Positions 40,209 to 52,236 of a stretch of DNA of 64,000 nucleotides are shown here, in pieces. Origin of the DNA: Nothophaeocryptopus gaeumannii (Eukaryota > Ascomycota > Dothideomycetes > Mycosphaerellales > Mycosphaerellaceae). The stretch is from NCBI GenBank assembly GCA_031771865.1, contig JASISA010000007.1:744001-808000 (forward strand). Direction: 5' to 3'. The stretch's first letter is position 1; each line of letters opens with the position of its first letter. The notes beneath the pieces were generated by a model that was not told the origin of the DNA, did no database searches, and was given only the letters and a program-made list of their open reading frames with translations. A program made the translations under genes and the position numbers.

Positions 40209-43200
40209 ATGGCAACACCACTGACGGACGTCCTCGCGTACCGTGACCGCCTCGTCGACGCTGTCACGAACAAGCCCATCACCGGCGGCACGAAGCTCGT
40301 CGCGCTGCACCAACCACATGGCTATTCTCACAATGGCGATCTCATTTCCAACCTCACAAATATCGCACGCCCTTCTAAGATGTGCTACATCGTCTCAGAG
40401 GATGGTCGCGTCTCTTTCCCACCGTCGGAGCAGCGAGCGAGCACCCGCTTCGCGCCGTCTTACACCATCTTTGTCACTTTCAACAGACTGGTACGTGATC
40501 ATCCGCTTGGATCTCCGCACTATTGCTGACTGTGACCTTACTAGCTGACCGCTCCTGTCGTGCGCCTCGAGTGTGTTTGGGCTAGCGAACACACACTTGT
40601 ACTGGAATTCCACTTCAACAAGACCGACGATGACATGCCAGGCATCAAGAACTTCCGCGTTCTCCGCGACGTAGAGCTCGACGGCACCTTCGCTGACGAA
40701 CTCCGGATGACTGTGCAGGGCGCTACATGCTCGGGATTCAACAACACCTTGGACACCATACCCAAGGACCCCAGCAGCATGGTCATACTCCAGAAGCTGC
40801 GGGCTCTTGTCAAGGGAAACGTGCCAACGCAACTCCGTTTGCGCTTCCCGGCCCGAGTCGAAGACGGAGTTTCTTGTCTGCCAAGCTTGTTGCCATACAT
40901 TGTCGGCGAGGCGCCATTGCCTTCGCTCTCTCAGCCGGAGTGGAGCACATTGCCTCTTAAGCCAGAGCGCGATTTGCAGCAGCTTCTCGGTGGCATTTAC
41001 CCGTTCGTCCCGTTCGAGAGCTACGACACGTTCTCTTCCAAGGCCGAAGCTGCTGTCGAGTATTACGAATCTGCGCGTATCGGACAGCTCGAGGAAGCCG
41101 TTGCTCTCGAGGCATGGGCCTCAAAGCCCCATCTTGGCTTGCTCTACGAGATCGGCAGTGTCATCGCTATGGCGGTACGCTTCAATGCGTTTCCCGTTGT
41201 GGGAGGCAAATTCGACCTTCCAGAGCGCTTCCGGACCAAGATGCATTGGGATGATCAAACGAGTGGCACGGAGCTTCAAGCCTTCGGACACCGGTCGCTG
41301 GCACCATTGCGTCGAACTGATCACGATGCTGTCTTCGTTATATCCAATCCGAGCCGCGAAGTACGCGACGCAGCTCGAGATCCGGCAGAGACCGAGTGGC
41401 GGCTTGCTCGCGAAGTCAGCTTCGAGCCCAGAGTGTCGAAGCTTTCACTCATCAACCACCTAACAACTGCCCAGAATTTGCTGCACCCAAAGTCTTCCCG
41501 CTGGGTTAAGGTCCTCAAGAACCAAAACCACTCGGGAGACTACCTCGGCGTTGTGGACCTAGCCACCAAGCGTTTGAACAGCCAGCCTCTTTCCCTTGCT
41601 GTTGACGAGGCCTTCGCTTGGATGATGAATTGGCGCGAATGGAACAAAGAGCAGGTTGAGGCTCTGAAGAGCATTCGTTGTGCTGTGGGCGGGATTGTCC
41701 TCATCACTGGACCTGTAAGTTCATTCAAGACATTCCTTCCTGATCATGTGCTAACCAAAACGTAAAAGGCGGGTACCGGCAAGACCTTGGTCACGCAGGC
41801 TATTTGCGTTTTCCTGTACATGCTTGGCCTACATGTCCTCTTCTTGGCCCCAGCGAATTCCAATTGCTCTGACTTTATGAAGAAGCTCACCGAGCTCTTC
41901 GGCGAGAACTCCAAGGACTATCATGCCCAACCTACTCGCATCTTCCCGCCCTCTGCCGATTTCAGTCCTGAGAACATTGCGAAGGGCGGCTCATGCATTC
42001 ATACGCCAGAGACAACTGGTGGAGAAACTGCCAATCTCCTCGACTTTGAGATGGTCCGTGCCGACATGCAAGCCTCCGGTGATGTCGGCAAATACATGCA
42101 GTTTCGAGAGTATGGACTGCCTGCTCAAGTCTTCACAGCTGCCAAAAGATACCCTGCCCTTGAACTGCCCATCACAGTCAACAAAGAAAAGGTCAATGCT
42201 TGGGAATTCCTTCGCGAGTGCATGGACGATGTCACTAAGGGCGCGTTCGATTGGAGCGATACCGCCGCCGTTCAGCGCTATCAGCAGAGCTACGATGCCT
42301 GCAAGGGATACATTGTTGCTCGATCCCGCCTGATCGTTACCACCACAGGCAACGTCCGCTGCCAAGACATTGTCGACAATTGGGCTCAAGACAAGCACGA
42401 CGTCCTTTGCAACGGCATTGTGGTCGTTCTCGACGAGGCTTGCAAAGACAACGAGATCGACACCGCATCCGCGCTGTTGTTACCAGAGTTTCGTGAGAGA
42501 GTCATAGGCATGGTCATGCTTGGGGACGAGCGCCAGTTGGAGCCAACCAACACCTGCGCAAAGGGCAAGATAACGTTCAACCCCTTCAACAGGCGCCCCA
42601 GCATTCCGCTCCTGTCGAGGCTGAAGCGTGAGGGCTTCCCTTGCGTCGAGCTTCGAGAGCAACACCGCATGAGCTATCACATCGCGCGATTCCCATTCAA
42701 AGAGTTCTATCACGACCTCATGCGCAGCCATCCGAGTACCTACAAGACCCTGCGCAGCAAGTTCCCCGGCTTGTTCGGATGTTTGCAAGGTATTCTGAAG
42801 GCCTTGGGCAAGACCTTTTCGCCCTTCGCTGATGAGAAAGCCACCGACAAGTCCATTCGAACGCATTACTTCGAGGTCCAGGGCAAGCGGGACAACTCGA
42901 AGCACTCGGCATTCGTCCTTGAGCATGTGCGGTTCTTCTTCGACCGCATCTATTGGAATTTACGCGCCTACTACCAAGAGAAGACCAACGAGAACGTCAT
43001 GGTCATCTGCGCCTACAAGGAGCAGAAGCGCGCTTACGAAGAGGCTGCGCGGTACATTCAGCGCACGTTCAAGATCCCCGATCTCCAGTTGCCCAAGATC
43101 GTCACGATCGACTCCAGCCAGGGTACCGAAGCTCCGTTGACCATTGTCGACTGCTCTGTTCAGCGATACTTCTCGGACACCCGCCTCCGCGACATCGGTT

Positions 43201-43499
43201 TCGTTGACGACGACAAGCGCATGAATGTGGCCATGACCCGTGCCCAGGAGGTTCGGTGGTTCATAGGTGGCCACTGCAACACTATCATACGAGCACGCAA
43301 TAAGCCCTACAACATGGGAGATCCGGCGTACATACGATACAAAGATGAGGTCAACGGCACTGGGGAGAGGACTGTCGTCGGTCGGTATCCTGGTGGCCTG
43401 ACGCTGGGACGAGCAGGAGGTGCCTGGCTTACGGGTTTCGAGAAGAAGCAGGCGAGCAGCTGGTTGAAGTACCGCGACGATGTGCACGAGTCGAAGTAG
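40209..43499 (+). CDS. Upf1-like superfamily 1 helicase, intact motifs
   Basis: Three exons, 40209-40490, 40545-41714 and 41769-43499, giving 1060 residues. Both introns are 54 bp with GTACGT and GTAAGT donors and TAG and AAG acceptors. All SF1 motifs look active: AGTGKT (I), LAPANSNCSDF (Ia), VVLDEACKDNE (II), MLGDERQLEPT (III), ELREQHRMS (IV), TIDSSQGTEAP (V) and RMNVAMTRAQEVRW (VI). The N-terminal half (about 480 residues) is shared with the paralogue at 19973-23845 and has no named domain that I recognise. It includes LEFHFN and a central all-alpha/beta region. Intron 1 occupies the same site and phase in both paralogues. Role could be RNA surveillance or nucleic acid unwinding; unknown. 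Confidence 0.9.
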
Positions 43500-44004
43500 A
43501 GCGCTTGGAGAGTGCGTGCGCACAGCACATCGTTTGGTTGAAGATTGTATACGAGAATGAGGGCAGGAGAGAGCATGGCAGCGACAGATGATGCTTAGTT
43601 TCCTTAGTACGAGAATGCTGTTTCTTTACACCACTCTTTCCTTCCTTCTCATTCCATGGTAAGGGCTCATCTCTGTGCTGCTATAGCTTCAGACAGTGGC
43701 AGACATGCATTACGGCTTGATGAAGAGTGCCAATGGATCAGAATCCTCGACAAGCATCGTGGAAAGCGACCTCGGAGCTCTTTGTGGAGCTCCACCCAAC
43801 CTTTTTGCCAATGTCGAACCCCGACCTCACCTTTCGGCCAAGTTGATCCGGACCGCGAACAGTGCACCAGCCGCTACAACATATATTTCTCAGTTGAGTT
43901 GAATAGAATACTGGATCTAATAAGTGCTCTTTGAGGACCACCTCACCATCGTCTTTTCCAGAAGAAACCTGTTCTTCATCCATTCTCAAGCTCCTCCCAG
44001 CATC
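43500..44004. other. Intergenic, no gene seen
   Basis: 3' flank of the helicase and promoter of the acid sugar kinase-like gene. Short ORFs only, with no coding features. Confidence 0.45.
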
Positions 44005-45561
44005 ATGTTCTCACCACCTAAACGCGAGCCCCGAGACCAACTCCTCGCCTCCCTCCCAGCACCCTACCCAAACTCCCATTCCCTCCGTGGTGATATCAAG
44101 AATCTAGTCTCCTCCCCAACCTCCAAAATCCCCCTCCTCGTCATCCTAGACGACGACCCCACCGGCACACAAACATGTCACGACATCCAAGTCCTCATGA
44201 CCTGGGACGTCCCCACCCTCAAAACCTCCTTCGCTTCACCCATCACATCCTCCGTGGGCGGCTTCTTCATCCTCACAAATTCCCGCGCCCTCCATCCTCA
44301 TGAAGCGGCGGACCTCATAAAGGAGATTAGTTCCAACCTCTCATCCGCCGCTCAGGCCGTCGGGAAAGATTTCGAAATCGTGCTTCGTTCCGATTCTACT
44401 TTACGTGGCCATTTCCCTCTCGAAGCAGACGTCGCGAGCGAGGTTCTGGGACAGGCGGATTTATGGTTACTCGCGCCTTTCTTTCTGCAGGGTGGTCGGT
44501 ATACGATCAACGATGTGCATTATGTGGATGAGGAAGGGACGTTAATCCCGGCCGGGGAGACGCAATTTGCGAAAGATGCGACGTTTGGGTATAGGGAGTC
44601 GAATTTGAGGAGGTGGGTTGTTGAGAAGTCGGGGGGACGGATCGGGAGGGAGAGGGTGGTGAGTTTGGGACTGGAGGATATTAGGACGGGCGGGCCGGGA
44701 AAGGTGAAGGAGTTGTTGGAAGGGTTTGAGAAGGGGAGCGTGGTGGTTGTTAATGCGGCCGCTGAGGAGGATATGGATGTTGTGGTTATGGGTCTTTTGG
44801 AAGGTGAGTGTGATGCGCAGAGAGTCTTTGATTCGAGACGGATACGCTGACGAAGACGCAGCGAGTAAGAGCAGGAAGTTATTGTTCCGAAGCGGCGCAG
44901 CCCTCGTCTCTGCACGACTCGGCATTGCACCGATTCCGCCCAAGACTGCAGAGCAGCTCCATCTTGACCCAGAAGTCGGCGGGTTGATCATTGCTGGTTC
45001 CTACGTTCCCAAGACCACTGCGCAGCTTGAGACCCTACGCGAGAAGAGCGGTTCAAAGCTCACAACCATTACCCTCGAGGTTGAGAGGCTTTTAGAGTCT
45101 GAAGCTCGTGCTAGTACTTTGATCGAACAAGCGCAGGCAGAAGCTGCGAGAGAGATCCAGAAAGGCCAAGATGTTCTGATCATGACCAGTCGTAAGCTAG
45201 TGACAGGAGCAGATGGAACAGAGAGCTTGAACATCGGCGCGACAGTGGCGAAAGCGTTGGTCTCTTTTCTGAGCGGCTTGAAGTCCCGTCCACGTTATGT
45301 GATTGCGAAGGTAAGTGTATCGCATCAGACACTCATGTCAGCACTGATATTTCACAGGGCGGCATTACCTCTTCCGACATGGCAACCAAAGCCCTAGGCA
45401 TGAAGATCGCAACTGTTGTAGGTCAGGCCGCGCCAGGTGTTCCGCTTTGGGAGTGTCTGGAGGATAAATGCAAATGGCCTGAAATCCCGTACATTGTGTT
45501 TCCGGGCAATGTTGGGTCCAACGAGACTCTGTTCAACGTGGTTGATGGCTGGCGCACATGA
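44005..45561 (+). CDS. Four-carbon acid sugar kinase-like protein (DUF1537/OtnK family)
   Basis: Three exons, 44005-44803, 44862-45310 and 45358-45561, giving 483 residues with consistent phases. N-terminal signature LLVILDDDPTGTQTCHDIQVL. RSDSTLRGHFPLE and the PFFLQGGRYTINDVHYV block follow. The C-terminal half carries GGLIIAGSYVPKTTAQLE, KGGITSSDMATK and PYIVFPGNVG. In bacteria this family phosphorylates C-1 hydroxyls of threonate, erythronate and related acids. Fungal copies are single enzymes of unknown substrate. The start at 44005 was chosen over the in-frame 43924 because conservation begins near residue 10. The stop codon is 10 bp from the stop of the convergent ATPase gene. Confidence 0.9.
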
Positions 45562-45571
45562 TGGGCATATC

Positions 45572-46764
45572 TCAAGTAGCTTCGCCATCTGCGCGAGGAA
45601 GAGTCTGCTCCTTCGCCACCTTTTCCCCAGCAACGGCTTCGTCATCCGTTTCAGCCCACCCATATTCATCCACGTCGTCATCTGAGTCCGCGATCTCTTC
45701 ATAGAATCGCTTGCGCGCAGGCTTCGCAGGACTACTTTTCTTCTGAGCCTGTTGCGTCGCAGGAGGCATCGGCGAGCTACTCGTCAAATCCACAGTAACA
45801 TGTTTCTCTTCAAGAAACCCATCAGCTTCCACCTCAAACCCAACGGCATTTCTAACATCCGAAGTAGGATCAAGAGGTAGCAAATTCCGGCCTTGTCGTT
45901 TCTGCACTCCCGCAAATCTGCCAGCGAAGTCTCGAAAGGTGGCGATGCGAGACCAGATGCCCGCTTCCCATTCTGTGCTTCCGATGCCAGGACCAATGGC
46001 GGCAGGTAGACCGTCATCCGCACGCATTTTCGAGCTGCAGCCAGTAGTGACTACGATCGCGAGGTCGCGGAGTACTGCGAGTTTGTTGAGTGCCGTGACG
46101 AGAGAGCCAAGAACAGCGTACCGCCGGCCCGCTTGCCACTTTTGCTGCTCGCTTCTGTTGCCGACGCCGGATTGAAATCGTGGGTAGTCCAGGTCGACGA
46201 GGATGTTGACGCCATCGATGACAAGTAGTGATGACTCCTCCGGTGGGAATGACGCCGGTGGGTGTAAGATGATGGCCAGGAGATGTGACAGCGTAGGCAC
46301 GGAAGTATACTTGAAGTCTTCAAGTGGCAGATCCAGCATCTTCAGTCCCTCAAGTCTCGTCTTCCCCAAACTCTTCGTACAATCGATCCACACAACCTTC
46401 CCACCAGCTTTCAACGCCTCTGTCGCGGCCTGAAAAGCAATGGCAGTCTTGCCACTTCCAGCGGGTCCCCATATTTCGACGACCTTGCCGCGCTCGAAAC
46501 CAGGACTCGCGTTTCCATTACCGCCAAAGAGTGCGGTGTTGAGATTCGAGAGGCCACATGATATCGCTGGGCTGCCACCTGAAGTTAGGCCCTGAAGCGC
46601 TTCTGCTGCGGATTGGGTTGCGAGACGATCTCAGAGAGAAAGTCAGTCATGCATGAACTTTTCGAGGGCATATGTGGTATCTCACGAGTCGATGCTGATG
46701 GCTTCGCCTGCTCGCTGCTAGAAGACGAGATGGCGATGACAGGTTGTGGTGTAGGGACAGCCAT
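45572..46764 (-). CDS. RecA-superfamily ATPase, Rad51-paralogue-like (Rad55-type)
   Basis: Two exons, 46764-46686 and 46629-45572, giving 378 residues. The intron (56 bp, GTGAGA ... CTGAG) joins STHRLATQSAAEALQGL in frame. The Walker A motif is WGPAGSGKTAIAF, and a Walker B-like segment is LLVIDGVNILVD. The later segments (LNKLAVLRDLAIVVTT) match the RecA core of Rad51 paralogues, which assist homologous recombination by stabilising Rad51 filaments. The C-terminus is acidic and Ser-rich (ADSDDDVDEYGWAETDD). The exact paralogue (Rad55, Rad57 or XRCC2-like) is not decided. Convergent to the kinase-like gene; only 10 bp separate the stop codons. Confidence 0.78.
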
Positions 46765-47118
46765 GCTGTCGAGGCATGAGATTCTTTCACATTAGATTGA
46801 TTCCTTCGACTGAGGTTTGCAATGGAGGAGGAGGCGTGGACCTTGTCGTGATGGTAGAGTGATCCGCGTCGCGTCGAAAGTGGAAGTCGCGCCTGCCAAG
46901 ACTTTGTTTGGCCTGAGGCAGAAAGTATATGGAACGGCAATGTATTGTGAACGAATGAAAGATTTCATTTCGCCTCGAGAGGGCTGCCAACCATCTTATG
47001 CGGGCGACAGCAGTCAACTGCGTATTATGGAGAGCCTGAAGTCGAGAACTACGAGATATCGACAATGCTATGAGCATCCCAAACGCCAATCCTTCCACCG
47101 GGTATGTCCAAACAACAA
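46765..47118. other. Short intergenic between the ATPase promoter and the SMC2 3' end
   Basis: The frame of SMC2 runs on through its last intron to 46787, which mimics a longer gene. The true SMC2 end is at 47119. Otherwise nothing is seen here. Confidence 0.5.
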
Positions 47119-50100
47119 TTACTTCATGTCTGCCGGCGTGAGCGCCTGTACAACGGATGTACCGTCCATGAATCTGTGATGCAATCAGTTCTCTGTCAGT
47201 AGCAAGCCGAGAAGTTGAAACATACCTCGTCCTGAAAATTCTGTTCGCGTTCCCAAACATGCCATCCTTCAAACTGACAACAATAAACTGACTCCCTCTG
47301 AACCTTGTCCGAATCAGACGTCCAATGTTCTGTGTATGCGACAAATCCAGAGCAGCGTCCACTTCGTCGAGGATGTACATCGGTGCTGGTGAGTACTGTA
47401 GCAATGACAAGATGAGCGACAAAGCAATGAGCGATCGTTGCCCACCGCTCAGTTCTGTCAAGCTCTGCTTCCACACTTTGCCCAAGCATACCTTCACCTC
47501 GAGACCATCACTGATCTCCTTGCCCTCTGGCGGATCCAGCTTGGCGGTGTTGCCCGGCAGAAGGTCGTTGAAGATGAGCCCAAAGTCTTCATTCACCTTT
47601 GACCATGTCTTCTGCAGGGTCTCTTTCTTGTATTCATCCAAGGTGACGATCGTCTCTTCGATCTTCTTCTTGTCTTTGATGATAGTTCGCATCATGGTCT
47701 TTAGGTTGGACTCCTTCTTCTCGACGCTATCGATGGTCGCCATGACCGCCGGGTTGATCTTCTTCTTCATGCCCTGGAACCGCTCGCTAACGTTCTTCAA
47801 GTTTGACCGGCATTCGTTCATGTTCTGATTGTGGAAGTCGTATGGTGTACCTTGTCGGCCGAACGATGTCTGTTCTTCCAGAATCCAGTCGTACTCCCTC
47901 TCCAGGTTTGACACCGCTTGTTGAGCGCCTTGCTGTGCCTTAGCGAAGTTGTCGATCGCATGTCCAAGTTTCTGAGCCTCTAGCTTCTCGTCAGAGATCT
48001 GCTGAGCTTTCCGCTTAGACGCTCGCTCGAGATCCGCGATTTCATCGTCGAAACTACTCAGCTTTCTTCGCTCATCGTTAAGAGCGGCTTCGGCTTCGGA
48101 GTGCTTTCCACGAATTTCTTTACGCTCGCTCTCGTGTCCTTCCAGCTCGTCCTGATGACCCTTGAGTGTCGTCTCGGCATCGTGCAGCTCTTCTTGCGCG
48201 GCAGTGAGGTCTCCACCAGTCTGCTCGGCGTCAATATTTGCGTCCCGTACTTCTTGTTGAAGCGGCTTAATCGAGCCCTGTGTCTTTGTCAAGGCCTTCT
48301 TCAGCTTGTCCAATTCGCCTTGTAGCTGCTCAAGTTTCGCGCCTTTGTTGGATGAGAAATCCTTCATGTCCTTCTCGATGCGCTTGACTTCTTGAATTGC
48401 TTCCGTCTGCCGTTTCTTAGCAGATTCGATATTCTCCTTGAGCGCTTTGATGATCTCCTTCATCTCGGCGACCGAGGCAATGATGCTGCTGGAGGAGTTG
48501 CTCGCTATTTGAGATTCCGCCAGCTGAATCTCGTGGTTCTTCAGATCGAGGTCTTGTTTTGCTTGACGGGCGGACGTCAGCTTTTGTGCGTCTCGCGCCA
48601 TCACCTCCTCCAATGAAGAGAGCTTGGCCTCTTCCTGCTCGAGCTCTGCAGTGATACTATTCAACTTCTGAAGCTTGAGCAGAACGCCGCTTCCTGAGGC
48701 AGCGGAGCCACCAGAGAGAGTTCCACTGGGGTCGTAGACATCGCCTTCGACCGTGACGCTCTTTAGTCTGACAGAAGCATCGAATGTGACTTTCTTCGCG
48801 GTCGAAGCATCTGCACAGACGAGTGTACTGCCAAAAACGTACTCCATCGCTTTTTCAATCTCGTGGTCATAACCAATGAGATTGAGCGCGAGATGAACGT
48901 TGCCAGGGCACAGCTTCTTCGCTGCATTGACGCGGTCAGCAGGCGCTCGGTAAGAATCGATCTTGTCAAGGGGGACGATTGTTACACGCCGTCTGAGCTT
49001 GCCATGGTCGATCAACAATGACGACGTCTTTGCAGAGTCCACGACTACGTTGTACAGTCTGCCACCTGCGCAGATCTCAAGAGCGGTGCTGGCTTCGGTC
49101 GATTCTCCTGGCAATCTAAACAGCTGTGCCACGAGACCCTTCACGCGCCTCCTATCGAAGTTTGGCTCCGGATCCGAGTAGGAGAAGTCCAGGCCTGCGA
49201 CTTGTCGGCGAAGACCTTCGGCCTCACTTTGCAGCACGCGGATGCGCTTCTCGAGTTGTGACTTTTCGGCCTGCTGCTCTTCGTCCTTTCCAGGTTGGAA
49301 GCCCAGTTTCTCCAGCTCTTTCTGCAGTTTCGCTGCTTGGCCGCGTAGCGATTCCAGGTCTTTGAGCAGACCAGCGTTCTCCTTCTCAGCCTTCTTAGCT
49401 CGTGGCTCATCCTCCTGGATTCGTGACTCTAAATGGCTGATCTTGAGCTTTGCTTGCTCGATCTCCGTTCCGGCCTTGCTTGCATTGTCACGGGCTAACG
49501 AAAGTTGCCCTGCGTATCCCCCGTCCGAGCCCGCATTTGACGATATACCTGTCTGAAGCGTTTGAAGTAGTTCTTCCTTCTTGTCGACCTCGGCTTTCTG
49601 TTGCTCGAGCTCTTGATTGGCTTCCTGATATCGCTGTTGCAGCTTCTGATGCGCTTCAGTCTTCTGTTTCAGCTGCTTCTCCAGATCCTTGGCCGATGCT
49701 TGCGCCTTTTGCAATCGCTCCTGCTCTTCAACCATGGAAGACTTCTTGAGCTCCAACTTCGTGTCTAATCTCTCAATCGCGATCGAGTGTTCTTTGACAG
49801 CTTCCTCAAGTTTCGCAAACTTGCCGCCTTTTCGCAGCTCTTTGTCCCTCGCGGCGCGTACCTTCTCCTTGTCTTCTTCTAGCACGCCAATTTCACGCTG
49901 CAGCTTTTCTGCGCTCTCTTCCAGTTCTGATGCTCGCTCTTTTTTCGCAGCCAAATCTTGTGCGTTCTGCTCCATCTTCTGCTTAGACTTGATGTAATCA
50001 TGCGCGACCACCAGCTTCGTGAGACGCTCGAGATCGCTCTGTGTGCTCTGAAATTCCAGAAACGCGCGCTTCTCACTTCGCAGCTTGTCCAACTTCGGCT

Positions 50101-50713
50101 CAATCTCCTCCTTCAGCAGACCCTCAATCTCTTCCACCTTCGTCTGTTTTTTCGCAAGCGTCTTGAGCGCTTTGTCGCGTCGATCTTCGAACATGCGCGT
50201 CCCGGCTGCTTCTTCCACCATGCCCAGAATTTCCGTACTCTTCATGTTCAACACCTTGGTGATCTTTCCCTGCATGATGAGGAAGTTGGGGTTGTTGATA
50301 TTGAGCTGCACACTCTGGAACAGGTTCTGCACCGTCTGTTGTTGCGCGCGATGTCCATTGATGAGGTATTTGCTCGTACCGCCAAGCACGATCTGTCGGG
50401 TAACACTGATGCTGCCCCATTCTTCAAACCCGATGGGCGATTTGGTCTTATCGCTGTTGTCGAAAACCAGTGTGACTGAGGCCTTGGTGATACCGGCCTG
50501 CCCTCGCTTGTAGATGAGATCGCTTGCGCCGCCACTCGCTCTGAGCAATTCAAATTTTCCGATGCCCAGACAAAAACATATCGCGTCCAAGATGTTCGAT
50601 TTGCCAGAACCGTTCAGACCAGTAATCGCGTTGAAGGTCTGGTCCCAGCCAGAGATGACTGTGCGCACGGCATACGACTTGAAGCCGTCGATGATCAGCT
50701 CCGTGATGCGCAT
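47119..50713 (-). CDS. SMC2: Condensin subunit SMC2
   Basis: Two exons, 50713-47226 and 47173-47119, giving 1180 residues. The 52-bp intron (GTATGT ... TCACAG) converts RTR to RFMDGTSVVQALTPADMK at the C-terminus, the conserved end of fungal SMC2. Without splicing the frame would run past it to 46787, which is why the exon is easily missed. SMC2 forms the condensin core with SMC4 and compacts mitotic chromosomes. Walker A GLNGSGKS sits at residues 32-39. The hinge begins near residue 520 (VKGLVAQLFRL) with GSAASGSGVLL after it. Long coiled coils flank the hinge. LSGGQRSLIALSLI (ABC signature) and YILDEVDAALD (Walker B) complete the head. Confidence 0.97.
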
Positions 50714-51889
50714 GTTGGCGATTATTCGTTATGTCGTTCCGGTCGTTATTTGCGCATTATCGTCGTTGGATGTGGTGGTTGTTGTCGCTGCTGCGAAGTT
50801 CGACGTTTGCTCGGCTTGCACTTTGTTGATGCGCGTAAACAAACGAAGCGCGGGGCGCGACAGCAGTTACATAATATCTGGCTCGGCCCGCTGATCCGCA
50901 TCACGTGAAGCTCAAGAAGCTTGCCTTGCCTCCCCTTCACTCACTTCGATCATTCATACAATTATTCGGTTCTGCCGCCATGTTCGGGCAGTGTAGCTTT
51001 TGTTCGTAGTTCCCGGCTATTGCAACAAGCTGGCTCCGCGAGAGATGCTGCCATCGAAACCGAAACCTCATCCCAAACACAGCAGCGCCAGCCCTCGATT
51101 CGTGAACAGAAAGAGCAAGAGTGTCAGACTCAGGCCATGCACTGAAACCGTTCTATGCTTGCAACGATGCTCCGATGGGAGGACAAGTACTCGGACATTG
51201 GATTACGAGGCGCACATCACCGTACTCTGCCGTGGCAGTCGGTGAGGGCAGCTGGCTGGTGATCGGGTCAGCATCTCCGTCCTAGCTGAAAATGTACCGA
51301 TCACATCTCGTAGCAAGTCAGCCTTGCAGGTCCTGTGCTTCCAAGCCACGCGTAGCCGTAGGGTCAAGCTGGGTGGATAACCTCCACACCGCATCGGCGA
51401 GTTGTACGACACGGTAGACATCGAGGGATCTTGACAAACGTGTGCGTCCCTTCCGCCCATGCATCGGTATGGTGTACTTGTTGGGACAGGCACTGTCTAC
51501 ATACGCATGGAGCGTTCTGATTGAGTGGTGTCGAGACACAAGCATGGATTATTGATAGGATGTTGGCGATTCCAAACTCCCAAAGGCGTAAAACTTGGTT
51601 GTGCCTACAGAGTTCCTTTCCGAGCTCTCATCGGCAGCTTAATACAAATGAACAGCACGCCGCATTGCTTGCAGCACCATTCGTGCAGAAGCATCGCAAC
51701 TGCGTCAACTTAGTCTCTTGAACGGTCTCAGGCCGCAAAACCTTCCCCGCCAAGACCACGCGTCTGAAGATGTCACTTCAATCTTATTGACGCAACCTCG
51801 GCCAGCCAAACTTACCGCTTTGAAAAGCAGCCAGGACGGCACATAAGAAACTGTCTATACGAACTTACACCCACTCTTCCCATGCACGG

Positions 51890-52069
51890 ATGATGCCCGG
51901 GCTGGGCGACACCACCACACCAGCTGCCAGCATCTCACCTGTTCGACGCCTTCGACGCCTCACCCGTGCTTATCAGATCAAAGCGGATCTAATCATTGGC
52001 GCAAGGATCTCCCAATTACTCACTTCCCTTCCCCCCTCGACCTCTGCGGGATTTACGAACCCAGCTTGA
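51890..52069 (+). promoter_or_regulatory. Possible 59-codon uORF upstream of ARG2
   Basis: Begins with tandem ATG codons at 51890 and 51893 and reads MMPGLGDTTTPAAS, then an Arg-rich stretch, to TGA at 52067-52069. It ends 167 bp before the ARG2 start. If in the mRNA leader it would limit translation of ARG2. It lacks the arginine attenuator peptide sequence known from CPA1-type genes. Confidence 0.3.
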
Positions 52070-52104
52070 CTGCCACATCACCTGCAACATACCGTACGAG
52101 CGGG

Positions 52105-52125
52105 ATGACCTTCCACTACTGCTAG
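52105..52125 (+). promoter_or_regulatory. Possible 6-codon uORF upstream of ARG2
   Basis: ATG at 52105, peptide MTFHYC, TAG at 52123. It lies 111 bp upstream of the ARG2 ATG. Short uORFs like this often reduce downstream initiation; relevance depends on where the transcript starts. Confidence 0.3.
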
Positions 52126-52236
52126 GAAAGTGCTCGCCAGCGGCTTTCTTGCATTTGTTGCGGACGTACCTCGGCCTTCACGCCGACTGCTTCTTTTTCA
52201 CCATTTCTTTCTGACCGCTCTCGCGTGACATGGAAA

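Larger units (their letters stand above)
50714..52236. other. Gene-poor region containing the ARG2 leader
   Basis: Left part: SMC2 promoter. Right part: ARG2 promoter and long 5' leader with two short uORFs. No other ORF has domain or splice support. Confidence 0.45.

Noticed and set aside
46787..47118. C-terminal extension of SMC2 by 330 bases in the long ORF
   Set aside because: It is intron readthrough; splicing at 47226/47173 yields the conserved RFMDGTSVVQALTPADMK ending.
51996..52214. 72-codon ORF ending just before ARG2
   Set aside because: Has no ATG start (TTG only) and no domain; the ATG-started uORFs are better candidates.
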